NCBI RefSeq assembly: GCF_947631165.1 | Contig: NZ_CANRKH010000024.1 | Location: 1 to 41,735 of the forward strand | Direction: 5' to 3' | Length of the DNA stretch: 41,735 nt | Source of the DNA: an uncultured Dysosmobacter sp. | Lineage (GTDB): Bacteria > Bacillota > Clostridia > Oscillospirales > Oscillospiraceae | Shown here: positions 1 to 8,588 of the stretch, in pieces | How positions within the stretch are numbered: the stretch's first letter is position 1 | How the letters are laid out: every line of letters begins with the position of its first letter | Notes under the pieces: generated by a model | Databases searched by the model: none | The model's input: only the letters and a program-made list of their open reading frames with translations | Told to the model about the DNA's origin: nothing | Translations under genes and position numbers: made by a program

Positions 1-106
1 AACAACTTCCCTATGAGGCCTCTCCGTTGGCTTTCTCCTCTTGACTTCGCTGTCCAATATGTTTGACAATCCTACAGTCTGATTTTTCAGAAATTAAAAT
101 TTTCAG

Positions 107-134
107 TTGCGTATTGGAAAAGAATATAGTACAA
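107..134 (+). promoter_or_regulatory. Probable promoter of the SRP RNA
   Basis: A -35 hexamer TTGCGT (107-112) is followed after 16 bases by TACAAT (129-134). This predicts a start near 141, a few bases before the 5' arm of the SRP RNA. The surrounding AT-rich stretch contrasts with the GC-rich genes downstream. Seen by eye only. Confidence 0.5.
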
Positions 135-153
135 TAAATAGGCAAATCAAATA

Positions 154-290
154 GTCCTCCGCATACAGCTGCGGAGCCGGTCTCGCGCAATGGGACCCTG
201 CGAATCATGTCAGGCGGGGAACCGAGCAGCATTAAGCGGGATGTTCCATGTGCCGCGAGGGCGCCGGTTCCGTAGCTGCATGCGGAGGAC
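154..290 (+). ncRNA. ffs: Signal recognition particle RNA (4.5S/scRNA type)
   Basis: The RNA scaffold that binds Ffh in the signal recognition particle. The conserved Ffh-binding hairpin is visible: GTCAGG (209-214), a three-base stem, a GGAA tetraloop (218-221), the stem partner and AGCAGC (225-230). The outer ends GTCCTCCGCAT (154-164) and ATGCGGAGGAC (280-290) are perfect complements, which fixes the mature ends near these positions. At about 137 nt it is longer than E. coli 4.5S RNA (about 114 nt) but much shorter than the roughly 270-nt Bacillus scRNA. Its place directly before dnaX matches the classical Firmicutes scr-dnaX order. Confidence 0.92.
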
Positions 291-310
291 TTTGTACAAG
301 GAGGGGCGGC

Positions 311-2005
311 ATGTATCAGGCCTTGTATCGAAAATGGCGGCCCAAGGTGTTTTCCGATGTCATTGGGCAGGCCCATATCACGGAGACCCTGCGAAAGCAG
401 GTGTCCGAGGGCCGGACTTCCCACGCCTACCTGTTCACCGGGACCCGGGGCACCGGCAAGACCACCTGTGCCAAGATCCTGGCCAAGGCTGTCAACTGCG
501 AGCATCCAGTGGGTGGAGATCCCTGCTGCGCCTGTCCATCCTGTCTGGGTATCGAGAATGGAAGCTTTCTGGACGTGCTGGAGCTGGACGCCGCCTCCAA
601 CAACGGTGTGGACCAGGTGCGCGCTCTGCGGGACGAGGCCATTTACTCCCCTGCCAATGTGAAAAAACGGGTCTACATCGTGGACGAGGTCCACATGCTG
701 TCGACCCCGGCGTTTAACGCACTGCTGAAGATCCTGGAGGAGCCGCCGGAGCATCTGATGTTCATTTTGGCCACCACGGAGCTGCACAAAGTCCCGGCGA
801 CGATCCTGTCCAGGTGCCAGCGCTTCTCCTTCAAGCGCATCACGCCGCTGGACATCGCAGCCCGGCTGCGGTATGTAGCGGAGCGGGAGAATATCGATCT
901 GCGGCCGGACGGGGCGGAGATCCTGTCCCGGTTGGCGGACGGCGCTCTGCGGGACGGCCTGAGTCTGCTGGATCAGTGCGCTGCAGCGGGCGGCGCTATT
1001 GACAGCGCCGCCGTGCTGGAGGTGTTGGGGCTGGCGGGGAATCTTCAGACCGCGCAGATGCTGGAGCACATCCTGCGGCGGAATGCCAAGGAGGCCCTGC
1101 TGTTGCTGGACCGGATGTATACCGGCGGCAAGGATGTGGGCGCGGTGTTGGGCGAGCTGTCCACACTGGTGCGGGATCTGCTGCTGCGGCGGACCGCACC
1201 GGAGGGCGGCGCTGCGCTGCTGTCCGGCGGTTATGACGCCGCAACTCTGGACCGGCTGGGCAAGGACGTGTCCAGCGGACGGTTTTTATATCTGGCGTCC
1301 ACCTTGCAGAAGGCGACGGCGGACATGTATTACAGCTCCAACCGCCGGACGGATGCGGAGCTGTGCGTGATCCGATTGTGCGACGAAAGCCTGTCCGGCG
1401 ACCTTACGGCGCTGGAGAGCCGCATCCAGCGGCTGGAGGAGGCCGCCGCCCGAGGACAGATCGTTCGGGAGGCAGTGACGCGAAGCGACGCCCCAGCACA
1501 GCGAGCCGGGGACCGCCCGCCTTGGGAGGAGTCTCTGCCTCAAGCGGCGGAGGAACCGCCTATACCTGAAGAAGAGCCGCCTGCACCGGAGGAACCCGGA
1601 GAGCAGGTATTCGATATTCCTCAGGAGCTGCCGCAGACAGAAGCGGCGAAAACGCCGGAGCAGGTCCCGCCTCGGACGGCCCCGGCGGGAGACGGCGGCT
1701 GGTGGAGAGCCTTGGCGGAGAGCTGCAAGGGCCGTCTGCCGCCGATGTATCGGGTCTTTCTGGATCTGTGCGGCGGCGTGCTGGAGGGAGACTGCCTGAC
1801 AGTCTACGCGCCGGACGAGATCACGCTGGGCCGGCTGGACAACGACCGGGTTAGGGGCACCCTCAGTGAGGAGGCCGCCAGGGCCGCCGGGATGACGGTG
1901 CGGCTGCTGTTCCGCATCGGGGAGCCGCCCAAGGCGTCCCCCCAGGAAAATCTGAAAAACCTGCTGAAATTCGGCAGTCAGTTTGACAACATTGAGATCA
2001 AGTAA
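311..2005 (+). CDS. dnaX: DNA polymerase III subunit gamma/tau
   Basis: Clamp-loader ATPase that loads the sliding clamp and, as tau, couples the replicase to the helicase. The 564-residue protein opens with the typical MYQALYRKWRP. It has a Walker A motif GTRGTGKTT (about 44-52), a zinc site of four cysteines (C63, C72, C75, C78), Walker B DEVH (about 120) and the SRC sensor. A proline/glutamate-rich linker (about 390-470) precedes a C-terminal tau-like domain. I chose ATG 311 because AAGGAGG lies at 298-304; the upstream in-frame ATG at 248 lies inside the SRP RNA. No programmed frameshift signal was noticed. ybaB follows after 14 bases. Confidence 0.97.
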   Translation: MYQALYRKWRPKVFSDVIGQAHITETLRKQVSEGRTSHAYLFTGTRGTGKTTCAKILAKAVNCEHPVGGDPCCACPSCLGIENGSFLDVLELDAASNNGVDQVRALRDEAIYSPANVKKRVYIVDEVHMLSTPAFNALLKILEEPPEHLMFILATTELHKVPATILSRCQRFSFKRITPLDIAARLRYVAERENIDLRPDGAEILSRLADGALRDGLSLLDQCAAAGGAIDSAAVLEVLGLAGNLQTAQMLEHILRRNAKEALLLLDRMYTGGKDVGAVLGELSTLVRDLLLRRTAPEGGAALLSGGYDAATLDRLGKDVSSGRFLYLASTLQKATADMYYSSNRRTDAELCVIRLCDESLSGDLTALESRIQRLEEAAARGQIVREAVTRSDAPAQRAGDRPPWEESLPQAAEEPPIPEEEPPAPEEPGEQVFDIPQELPQTEAAKTPEQVPPRTAPAGDGGWWRALAESCKGRLPPMYRVFLDLCGGVLEGDCLTVYAPDEITLGRLDNDRVRGTLSEEAARAAGMTVRLLFRIGEPPKASPQENLKNLLKFGSQFDNIEIK

Positions 2006-2019
2006 AGGAGAACAGGACC

Positions 2020-2382
2020 ATGGGATACAGTGCAAGACGTGGTTTTACCAACGGAAAGGTGTCCGGCGCGGCCCGGCAGGCGGAGATGCAGCAGAAGCTG
2101 ATGGAGATGCAGGAGGCCATGAACGCCGCCCAGGAGCATGTGGAGGCCCAGGAGTTTACGGCCAGCGTGGGAGGCGGTGCCGTGGAGGCCAAGGTCAACG
2201 GTAAGAAGGAAGTGCTGGCTGTGACCATCAAGCCAGAGGCTGTGGACCCGGAGGACGTGGAGATGCTGCAGGACATGGTGGTATCCGCCGTCAACGAGGC
2301 GCTGCGCCAGGCGGGCGAGGCCATGGAGAAGAGCATGAACAATGTGACCGGGGGACTGAATCTGGGCTCCCTGGGACTTTAA
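2020..2382 (+). CDS. ybaB: YbaB/EbfC family nucleoid-associated protein
   Basis: Small dimeric DNA-binding protein that usually travels with dnaX and recR. The 120 residues show an N-terminal helix rich in M, Q and E (about 18-45), then the family's beta segment with GGGAVEAKVNGKKE and the VTIKPEAVDPEDVEML motif. An AAAGGAG ribosome site lies 10 bases before ATG 2020. It forms an operon with dnaX. The usual third member, recR, is not downstream; a stem-loop-rich spacer and a DUF4127 gene follow instead. Confidence 0.95.
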   Translation: MGYSARRGFTNGKVSGAARQAEMQQKLMEMQEAMNAAQEHVEAQEFTASVGGGAVEAKVNGKKEVLAVTIKPEAVDPEDVEMLQDMVVSAVNEALRQAGEAMEKSMNNVTGGLNLGSLGL

Positions 2383-2405
2383 AGTGGGGACTGAGTCCCC
2401 CCTTT
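2381..2405 (+). terminator. Possible terminator of dnaX-ybaB
   Basis: AAAG(T)GGGGACT pairs with AGTCCCC(C)CTTT directly at the ybaB stop codon. The T tract is only three bases, so termination is likely but not strong. Confidence 0.45.
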
Positions 2406-2708
2406 AGATCCCCCCTCCAGTGATACTGGTCACTGGAGCCGCCGCCCCCGGCGGCTGGGGTCAAAGTATTTTCGCCGGGTACAGAAGGTAAATTGCCCCA
2501 CAGGGGCAAGAGAGGCCCCTCTGGAGGGCGCCCTGGCGAAAATGATTAAAATTGCTTCTTCCGCTTTTTGCGGAAGAACTGGGGAAACCACAGGTTTCCC
2601 CTAGCCCCTTTCCCTGGGCTTGTGGGTAGGGAGAGAGCGGCCCACATGGTGTCATGCGGGCTGTTTTGACAGACGGGATAGAGACGCCCGATAGGAGGTG
2701 CGCGGCAT
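2383..2708. repeat. 326-base intergenic tract packed with short perfect hairpins
   Basis: No credible gene. At least six stem-loops follow each other: 2386-2400, 2415-2438 (9-bp arms), 2437-2456 (7 bp), 2493-2509 (7 bp) nested inside a wider inverted repeat 2468-2476/2535-2543, 2556-2578 (9 bp with a TTTTT loop) and 2581-2601 (9 bp). The last bases hold AGGAGGTG (2694-2701), the ribosome site of the next gene. The layout resembles a composite palindromic repeat element; I cannot say whether it recurs elsewhere in the genome. Confidence 0.6.
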
Positions 2709-4535
2709 ATGAGGAGAAACAAGCTGCTGGCGGCGATGCTGGCCTGTCTGCTGCTGACCGGATGCGGGGCAAAGCGGACGGAGCCGCTGGCGGAAGAGCC
2801 TGCGGCGGAGGGGCCGGAGATCGCCTATGTGCCCCTGGATGACCGGCCGGACAATGTGGAGCGGGTCGTGTATCTGGCAGAGAGCCTGGGCTATACCTTG
2901 GCCATGCCGGAGGCGGTGCTGTATCAGACCCGCCTGGACGGGCAGCCCCGAAATTTTGACAGCCTTCAGCGGGGAGAACCATGGTCTCTGTTCACCTGGG
3001 TCCTGGAACAGGAGGCGGAGGGCTGTGACCGCTACATCCTCTCCCTGGACCAGCTCTGCTCCGGGGGACTGGTCAGCTCCCGGGCCATGACGGAGGATAC
3101 GCTGGAGCTGCCGGGAGGCGGGACCGTCTTGGCCTCCCAGCTGATCGAAGAGCTGCTGACGGCCCTGGCCGCCGACAAGAACAATGTGGTCTGGCTGCTG
3201 GACAGCGTGATGCGGCTGGCCCCCACCGTGGGCTATGAAGGCGGGACCCTGGAGGAATACAACGCCCTGCGGGCCTACGGCGCGGAGGGGCGGCCCGTTT
3301 TGACCGGCCAGGCGCTGACGGTGGAGAATATCATAGCGGATTACCGGCTGGGTGGAGACGGGACGGAGCTGGACCCGGCGGCGTTCGGCCTGACAGAGGT
3401 GCAGGTCGAGGAATATCTGACTGTCCGGCAGCGGAAGCTGGCCCTGGCGGACGAGGTGATATCACTGGTGCGGGACAGCGGCGCGGAAAATTTCCATGTG
3501 CTGATCGGCATCGATGATTCTTCCGAGGAGGATTCCATCCAGAAAAACGAGATCGCCTACCTGCGGAGCCGTTTGAGGGAGGAGGACGCCCTGCTGTCCG
3601 GTGTGGACGACCTGGCCTTCAAGGCGGCGGCGAAGCTGTATCTAGAGGAGAATGCCTGGGGGGACAGGCCGGTCCATGTGGGCATTTCCTACTACGGCGG
3701 GACGGAGGACCAGCCTGCCTGCGATTATGACTACAAGCCGCTGAAGGAGATCGTGGAGGAACATTTGGACTTTTTCGGCGCGTATCAGCTCTCCGGCGGG
3801 AGCGGCGCGGCGGATGTGGAGCTTCTGGTGCTGACCCAGCCGGATACGGCAGCTTGGGAAGCGGCGAAACTGACCCAGGCGGAAAGGGACAGATTCAAAA
3901 AGAACGCATGCACCAACCTGGTGGAGTGGCTGGGGACATTTCGGAACCAGCATGTGCCGGTCATCCTGATCGATGCCAGCAACGGTGCTTATGGCAATGC
4001 CCTTCAGGAGGCACTGACAAAAGAGGCGGAACTGGGATATCTGCTGAGCTACGCCGGTTTTTTGGACATGGCCATTGTCACTGGCACGGCGCTGAGTCAC
4101 GGGCTTGCCCGCTACGCCGTTTTGAAGGGCGGGGCGAACACGGACGCGATGGACCGGGCTTGGGCCAGGACCCTGGCGGACAGCGTCATCAAGGACTTCT
4201 GCTATAAGCATGTGGTACGGGAGGACCTGTTGGCCCATATCCGCAATGACCTGGGGGGCGACCCCAACAACTTCTGGGTCCCGGACATCGACCGGGAGGC
4301 CATTCTGGCCCGGCTGGAGAGCGGCATGGCCGCCGCATCGGCAGAGGTGATCCGCAATCTGGAACGGAGCAATATGATCGCATCTCTGGAACCCTATGAG
4401 GAAGTTGGCTGGGGCGGCATCCAGCTGGCCAACTACCGTTTTCCTTGGGACCGGGCCTTTGAGATCGGCGTGGACATTAAACTGGGGGCCTTTACGGAGC
4501 CGCACAAAAAGGCCCTGGGGCTTTACTGGCAATGA
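2709..4535 (+). CDS. DUF4127 family lipoprotein
   Basis: Predicted surface lipoprotein of 608 residues, function unknown. The signal peptide ends in a lipobox LTGC (C19). The body begins with VPLDDRPDNVERVVYLAE, typical of DUF4127, and carries conserved-looking stretches such as LLDSVMRLAPTVGYEG, GIDDSSEEDS and VILIDASNGAYGN. AGGAGGTG sits about 8 bases before ATG 2709. The family has no established activity; the acidic and aromatic patches would fit an extracellular enzyme, but that is only a guess. A terminator follows at 4557. Confidence 0.85.
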   Translation: MRRNKLLAAMLACLLLTGCGAKRTEPLAEEPAAEGPEIAYVPLDDRPDNVERVVYLAESLGYTLAMPEAVLYQTRLDGQPRNFDSLQRGEPWSLFTWVLEQEAEGCDRYILSLDQLCSGGLVSSRAMTEDTLELPGGGTVLASQLIEELLTALAADKNNVVWLLDSVMRLAPTVGYEGGTLEEYNALRAYGAEGRPVLTGQALTVENIIADYRLGGDGTELDPAAFGLTEVQVEEYLTVRQRKLALADEVISLVRDSGAENFHVLIGIDDSSEEDSIQKNEIAYLRSRLREEDALLSGVDDLAFKAAAKLYLEENAWGDRPVHVGISYYGGTEDQPACDYDYKPLKEIVEEHLDFFGAYQLSGGSGAADVELLVLTQPDTAAWEAAKLTQAERDRFKKNACTNLVEWLGTFRNQHVPVILIDASNGAYGNALQEALTKEAELGYLLSYAGFLDMAIVTGTALSHGLARYAVLKGGANTDAMDRAWARTLADSVIKDFCYKHVVREDLLAHIRNDLGGDPNNFWVPDIDREAILARLESGMAAASAEVIRNLERSNMIASLEPYEEVGWGGIQLANYRFPWDRAFEIGVDIKLGAFTEPHKKALGLYWQ

Positions 4536-4556
4536 GCTGCCGCTGAACATGAAAAA

Positions 4557-4587
4557 CCGGGACCGTCACAGACGGTCCCGGTTTTTT
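4557..4587. terminator. Rho-independent terminator between convergent genes
   Basis: CCGGGACCGT (4557-4566) pairs perfectly with ACGGTCCCGG (4572-4581) and is followed by TTTTTT. The A run on the left flank (4552-4556) lets it serve the minus-strand gene as well. Confidence 0.9.
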
Positions 4588-4598
4588 GGAATCAATCG

Positions 4599-5348
4599 TT
4601 AAAGCTGTTTGACCGTGTAGTACACAGCCAGTCCAAATACCACCATGGCCAAAGCCCACATGGCGTAGTATGCGATGGTGCTGCTGACCAGGGCCACGGC
4701 GATGGCTGCGATGGAGAGGCCGCAGGCCACGTAGACGGGCAGGGGGTCGGCCTTGGGGGGGAGCAGCCTGCCCAGCTTGCCGTTTTTGGTCAGATAGACC
4801 ACGGCGGCCAGAAGAACGAGGTAGACCGCGGCGGCGATCTTCACATAAAGGCCCAGATATACGCTGCTCAGCACGCGGCGGCAGACCCACAGGACGATGA
4901 GAGAGACGCCCAGGATGGTCAGGGACAGGGCGCACTCCCGGTCATACAGGCTCCAGAGAATGCCTAGCAGCATGACCACGGGGACCACCACGACCAGGAG
5001 GGTCAGGGTGGACATGTTCCAGCGGACCAGAAGGGCGGCGGCTGCCGCGAACAGTCCCACGCCGGTCACGCCCCAGCCCAGGACCCGTTTGCGCTTGTCG
5101 GCCCGCCACAGCAGGCTCAGCGCCACGCCAACGGCCAGGATGACCGCCCCGGCGCCGGCCAGGACCCAAAGATACGTATCAAACCAGGCGATCCGCTGCA
5201 ATTCGGAATCGGCGTTGATATAGAAACGGCGGATCAGCAGGAGATACAGCTCTGCCACACAGCAGACCAGGAAAAACTTCATGGTGCCGGTCATAGGCTC
5301 GTCCCGCTTGACAGGCTTGGATCTACCGTTTTTGGGATTCTTTGGCAT
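4599..5348 (-). CDS. Polytopic membrane protein of unknown function
   Basis: The 249-residue protein has a charged lysine/arginine-rich start (MPKNPKNGRSKPVKRDEP) and then six to eight hydrophobic segments, several paired with short basic turns. I do not recognise a family. I chose ATG 5348 because GGAGGT lies just upstream on the minus strand; a longer reading to 5417 would add a hydrophobic leader without a ribosome site. A good promoter (5426-5454) lies upstream. It ends against the shared terminator at 4557-4587. Confidence 0.75.
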   Translation of the reverse strand: MPKNPKNGRSKPVKRDEPMTGTMKFFLVCCVAELYLLLIRRFYINADSELQRIAWFDTYLWVLAGAGAVILAVGVALSLLWRADKRKRVLGWGVTGVGLFAAAAALLVRWNMSTLTLLVVVVPVVMLLGILWSLYDRECALSLTILGVSLIVLWVCRRVLSSVYLGLYVKIAAAVYLVLLAAVVYLTKNGKLGRLLPPKADPLPVYVACGLSIAAIAVALVSSTIAYYAMWALAMVVFGLAVYYTVKQL

Positions 5349-5425
5349 ATATAAAGACCTCCAGGGTTGTTTCTTATTTCGTAGAAGGACCGGCAGCAAA
5401 AAGAGAAGCGCCGACATTCCTTAAT

Positions 5426-5454
5426 AGTATAGCAGACTTTGCCTCCATTTGCAA
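5426..5454 (-). promoter_or_regulatory. Sigma-A-type promoter for the membrane protein gene
   Basis: On the minus strand TTGCAA (5454-5449) is separated by 17 bases from TATACT (5431-5426). The transcript would start near 5419 and reach the ATG at 5348. Confidence 0.65.
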
Positions 5455-5505
5455 GGGCAACTGGGAAGGCTTTTTGAAGTTTTTCATTTCCGGATGGATC
5501 GGGGA

Positions 5506-5534
5506 TTGAGAAGTAAAGAAAGACATGATATACT
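5506..5534 (+). promoter_or_regulatory. Sigma-A-type promoter of the apbE operon
   Basis: TTGAGA (5506-5511), a 17-base spacer and TATACT (5529-5534) match the vegetative consensus well. The predicted start near 5541 leaves a leader of about 35 bases before ATG 5576. Confidence 0.7.
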
Positions 5535-5575
5535 ACTTTATTATGCGACTTTTACGAAAGAGGGATGCAGGATAT

Positions 5576-6646
5576 ATGAAACGTTTGATGGCAGCCCTGA
5601 TGGCGGCGCTGACGCTGGGATTGAGCGGCTGCGCCATGACGCCCGCCGACCCGGACGAAGCCCAGGAGAGCATCCAGGTCATCGCCATGGATACGGTGAT
5701 GATCTTCAGTGTTTATGGAGAGAAAAGCACCCACGCCGCCTACGCGGCAGAGGACGAAGTGCGGCGGTTGGAGGGATTGCTGTCACGGACGGAGCCGGAC
5801 AGCGACGTATCTCGGCTGAACGCCGCTCCGGCGGGGGAAGAGGTGACAGTGTCGGAGGATACCCGGACGCTGCTGGAGGCGGCACAGCTTTACAGCAAAA
5901 TAACGGATGGGACCTTTGACTGTACCCTGGCACCGGTGTCCTCCGCCTGGGGCTTTACGGAGGACAGCTTCCGTGTCCCCTCCCGGACGGAACTGAACGG
6001 TCTGCTGAAAAACGTGGGCTGGGACAAGTTTCATCTGTCTGAGGGGCAGAGTTTGGCGGCGTCCCACGACGAGGGCGTGGAGATCGACCTGGGCGGCATC
6101 GCCAAGGGCTATGTCACCGATGCGATCGCCAAGATCCTGGAGGAAAACAACATTCCCCGGGCCACTATCAGCCTGGGGGGCAATGTGCTGGTCTGGGGCG
6201 ACCGGCCCGACGGCACGCCTTGGCGCATAGGCATCCAGGACCCGGCCCGGGTGGATGTGGCCGATGGTTACGCAGGCTTTTTGAATCTGACCAACGCTTT
6301 TGCCGTGACTTCCGGCGGCTATCAGCGGTATTTTGAAGAGGATGGCAAGACTTATCACCACATCATCGACCCGGCTACGGGATGTCCGGCGGACAGTGGG
6401 CTGACCTCTGTTACTGTGGTGGCGGACTGGGAACAGGGCGAGAGCAATGGAACCCTGTGCGACGCACTGTCCACGGCGCTGTTTGTTATGGGGGAGGAAA
6501 AGGCTCTGGACTTCTGGCGGACCAGCGGCTCCGGCTTTGAGCTGGTGCTGGTGACGGAAGATGGACGGGTGGTGTCAACTGACGGCCTGACGGACTGCTT
6601 CGCGCCAGACGAGACCAGCGGGTATGCCTATGAGACGGTCTCCTAA
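5576..6646 (+). CDS. apbE: FAD:protein FMN transferase (ApbE), lipoprotein
   Basis: Transfers FMN from FAD onto threonine residues of exported flavoproteins outside the membrane. The 356-residue protein starts with a lipoprotein signal (lipobox LSGC, C19). Family motifs follow in order: IAMDTVM, the FAD-binding DLGGIAKGY (D171 on), SLGGN, the IGIQDP segment, TSGGYQRYF, HHIIDPATG and a late CDALSTALF. ATG 5576 is preferred over 5525 or 5543 because it begins the signal peptide directly. It overlaps the next gene by 23 bases, so the two are probably coupled. No target flavoprotein with an FMN-attachment motif was noticed in this window. Confidence 0.95.
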   Translation: MKRLMAALMAALTLGLSGCAMTPADPDEAQESIQVIAMDTVMIFSVYGEKSTHAAYAAEDEVRRLEGLLSRTEPDSDVSRLNAAPAGEEVTVSEDTRTLLEAAQLYSKITDGTFDCTLAPVSSAWGFTEDSFRVPSRTELNGLLKNVGWDKFHLSEGQSLAASHDEGVEIDLGGIAKGYVTDAIAKILEENNIPRATISLGGNVLVWGDRPDGTPWRIGIQDPARVDVADGYAGFLNLTNAFAVTSGGYQRYFEEDGKTYHHIIDPATGCPADSGLTSVTVVADWEQGESNGTLCDALSTALFVMGEEKALDFWRTSGSGFELVLVTEDGRVVSTDGLTDCFAPDETSGYAYETVS

Positions 6647-7031
6647 GCTGCGGCCCGGCGCCTGGGACGCCCTGGTGGTCCTGGCGGTGGCGCTGCTGGC
6701 ACTGGGCTGTGGCCTGATGCTCTGGGGTCGGGAGACCACGGCGGAGACCTTGACGGCGGTGGTGTCTGTGGACGGCCGGGAAGTGGAGCGTGTTGTATTA
6801 GACGAAGCCGTTGGAGAACGGGACTATTCCGGGAACGGATATACGCTGACAGTGGGATTCAGGCCGGAGGGGGTCACTGTTCTGGAGGCGGACTGCCCCA
6901 CGCAGGACTGCGTCCGCACCGGGACCATAACCCGGAGCGGACAGAGCATCGTGTGCCTGCCGGGACGGATCATCATCCAACTGACCGGCGGGCCGGTGGA
7001 CGGGAATGCCCCGGATGTGGTGATCGGATAA
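6624..7031 (+). CDS. NusG domain II-containing exported protein
   Basis: 135 residues with one N-terminal membrane anchor (about 12-35) and an outside domain matching NusG domain II of the lin0431 type. The conserved CPTQDC pair, a third cysteine in SIVCLPGRIIIQL and the GYTLTVGF segment are visible. This is not the transcription factor NusG. In Firmicutes the family often sits beside apbE and Gx transporters, as here. ATG 6630 is an alternative start. Function unproven; a role in redox or flavoprotein export is inferred from context. Confidence 0.85.
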   Translation: MPMRRSPKLRPGAWDALVVLAVALLALGCGLMLWGRETTAETLTAVVSVDGREVERVVLDEAVGERDYSGNGYTLTVGFRPEGVTVLEADCPTQDCVRTGTITRSGQSIVCLPGRIIIQLTGGPVDGNAPDVVIG

Positions 7032-7041
7032 GGAAGTTGGT

Positions 7042-7551
7042 ATGAAGCTGACGACGAAGCAATTGACACTGTGCGCTTTACTGACCTGCATGGCGCTGGC
7101 TTTGAGCTATATGGAGGGCCTTTTTCCGGTCCTCATTCCTCTGCCGGGCGTGAAGCTGGGACTGGCCAATATCGTGACGGTGTTTGCCCTGTACGCCCTG
7201 GGACCGGGACAGGCGCTGCTGATCCTGCTGGGGCGGTGCCTGCTGGGTGCGGTGTTTGCCGGAAATATGAGTGCGCTGCTGTTCTCCCTGCTGGGGGGCA
7301 CCGCCGCCATGCTGATGATGATCGGCTTGTCCCGGCTGCGGGGACTCTCTGTATACGGCGTGTCCATCGGCGGGGCGGCGGCCCACAACTGCGGCCAGGT
7401 GGCGGCGGCCATTTTGACGCTGGGAAACACAGCTCCTCTGTATTATCTGCCGGTGTTGCTGGGGGTATCCCTGCTGACGGGGGCAGTGACGGGCCTGGTG
7501 TCCGCCTGCCTGTTCCGGGCGCTGGCCCACACAGGGCTGGCACTGGGCTGA
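7042..7551 (+). CDS. Gx transporter family membrane protein (heptaprenyl diphosphate synthase component I-like)
   Basis: Hydrophobic 169-residue protein with five or six membrane segments and many glycines, starting with KQLTLCALLTCMALALSYME and PGVKLGLANIVTVFAL, typical of the family annotated as heptaprenyl diphosphate synthase component I or Gx transporter. An AAGGAAG site lies before ATG 7042, 10 bases after the previous stop. The recurring apbE/NusG-II/Gx group suggests a shared role in flavin or quinone-linked electron transfer at the membrane (inference). Confidence 0.85.
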   Translation: MKLTTKQLTLCALLTCMALALSYMEGLFPVLIPLPGVKLGLANIVTVFALYALGPGQALLILLGRCLLGAVFAGNMSALLFSLLGGTAAMLMMIGLSRLRGLSVYGVSIGGAAAHNCGQVAAAILTLGNTAPLYYLPVLLGVSLLTGAVTGLVSACLFRALAHTGLALG

Positions 7552-7581
7552 TATGTATTTGGAAGAAAAGAGGAAGATACC

Positions 7582-8574
7582 ATGAAAGTACTTGCGCTGA
7601 GCGATCCAAGACGGTATGCGCGCTTTGCGCCCAAGGAGGACCCGGCCTACCAGGCGGCGGAGCTGATCTTCTGCGACCGGGAGGCACCAGAAGAGGAATG
7701 GCTGGCTGCCGGCGGCGATGCGGAAGCGCTGTTTGTGCTGCCGGTGACTTGGATCCGGGAGAGCCTGATCGCCCGGATGCCCAATTTGAAGATGATCCAC
7801 AGCGAGGGCGTGGGCTTTGACCGCATCGACCTGGAGGCGGCCCGGAAGCGGGGCATTTACGTGTGCAATAATGCCGGGTGCAATGCCGGGCCAGTGGCGG
7901 AGATGGCGGTGATGATGATGTCCATGCTGCTGCGCCGGACCCTGTGGGGCGACCGGATGGTGCGGGCCGGACAGCAGGGCCAGGCGGTGCGAACACTGGA
8001 AGGCAATGTGCCGAGGGACCTGGCCTCCGCCGCTGTGGGGCTGGTGGGCTTCGGAGCCATCGGCCAGGCCACGGCGAAGCGGCTGCGGGCCAACGGCAGC
8101 CAAGTATATTATTACGCCCGTCATCGGCGGGACGAGACGGTGGAGCAGGCCCTTGGGGCAGCGTATCTGCCCCTGGAGGAGCTGACGGCCCGGTGTGACA
8201 TCGTGAGCCTGCACCTGCCCGCCACGGCGGAGAGCATCCATATGGTGGACCGGGATTTTTTGACCCGGATGAAGCCCGGGAGCTTTTTGGTGAACACCGC
8301 CCGGGGGGCCATCATCGACGACGAGGCGCTGTGCGCGGCCCTGCGCTCCGGCCATCTGGCGGGAGCGGCGCTGGATGCCTACGCCCCGGAGCCTGTCCCG
8401 GCGGACCATCCCCTGGTGCGGCTGGCGGCGGAGATGCCGGACACGCTGGTGCTGTGTCCCCATCAGGCGGGGATCACCGAGACGTCGTTTTACCGAGTCT
8501 ACCAAATGCTGTTTGGAAACCTGGGGCGACTGATGGCTGGGCAGCGCCCTGACCGGATCGTAAATGGACTATGA
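7582..8574 (+). CDS. D-isomer-specific 2-hydroxyacid dehydrogenase
   Basis: NAD(P)-dependent oxidoreductase interconverting 2-oxo and D-2-hydroxy acids in the cytoplasm. At 330 residues it has normal length. The Rossmann motif GFGAIGQATAK, the signature LHLPATAES...FLTRMKPGSFLVNTARG with the catalytic arginine (TARG), the DAYAPEP glutamate and the catalytic histidine in CPHQAG are all present. Substrate cannot be told from sequence. It shares an operon with an FNT channel, which would fit export or import of a small monocarboxylate. Confidence 0.92.
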   Translation: MKVLALSDPRRYARFAPKEDPAYQAAELIFCDREAPEEEWLAAGGDAEALFVLPVTWIRESLIARMPNLKMIHSEGVGFDRIDLEAARKRGIYVCNNAGCNAGPVAEMAVMMMSMLLRRTLWGDRMVRAGQQGQAVRTLEGNVPRDLASAAVGLVGFGAIGQATAKRLRANGSQVYYYARHRRDETVEQALGAAYLPLEELTARCDIVSLHLPATAESIHMVDRDFLTRMKPGSFLVNTARGAIIDDEALCAALRSGHLAGAALDAYAPEPVPADHPLVRLAAEMPDTLVLCPHQAGITETSFYRVYQMLFGNLGRLMAGQRPDRIVNGL

Positions 8575-8588
8575 GAGGAGGACTTCAC

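Noticed and set aside
248..310. Upstream start of dnaX at 248
   Set aside because: It lies inside the SRP RNA; the ATG at 311 has its own ribosome site and the conserved MYQALYRKWRP start.
7078..8505. A 475-residue minus-strand open frame opposite the Gx transporter and dehydrogenase genes
   Set aside because: Shadow of the real genes; composition dominated by H, R, Q and P with no domain.
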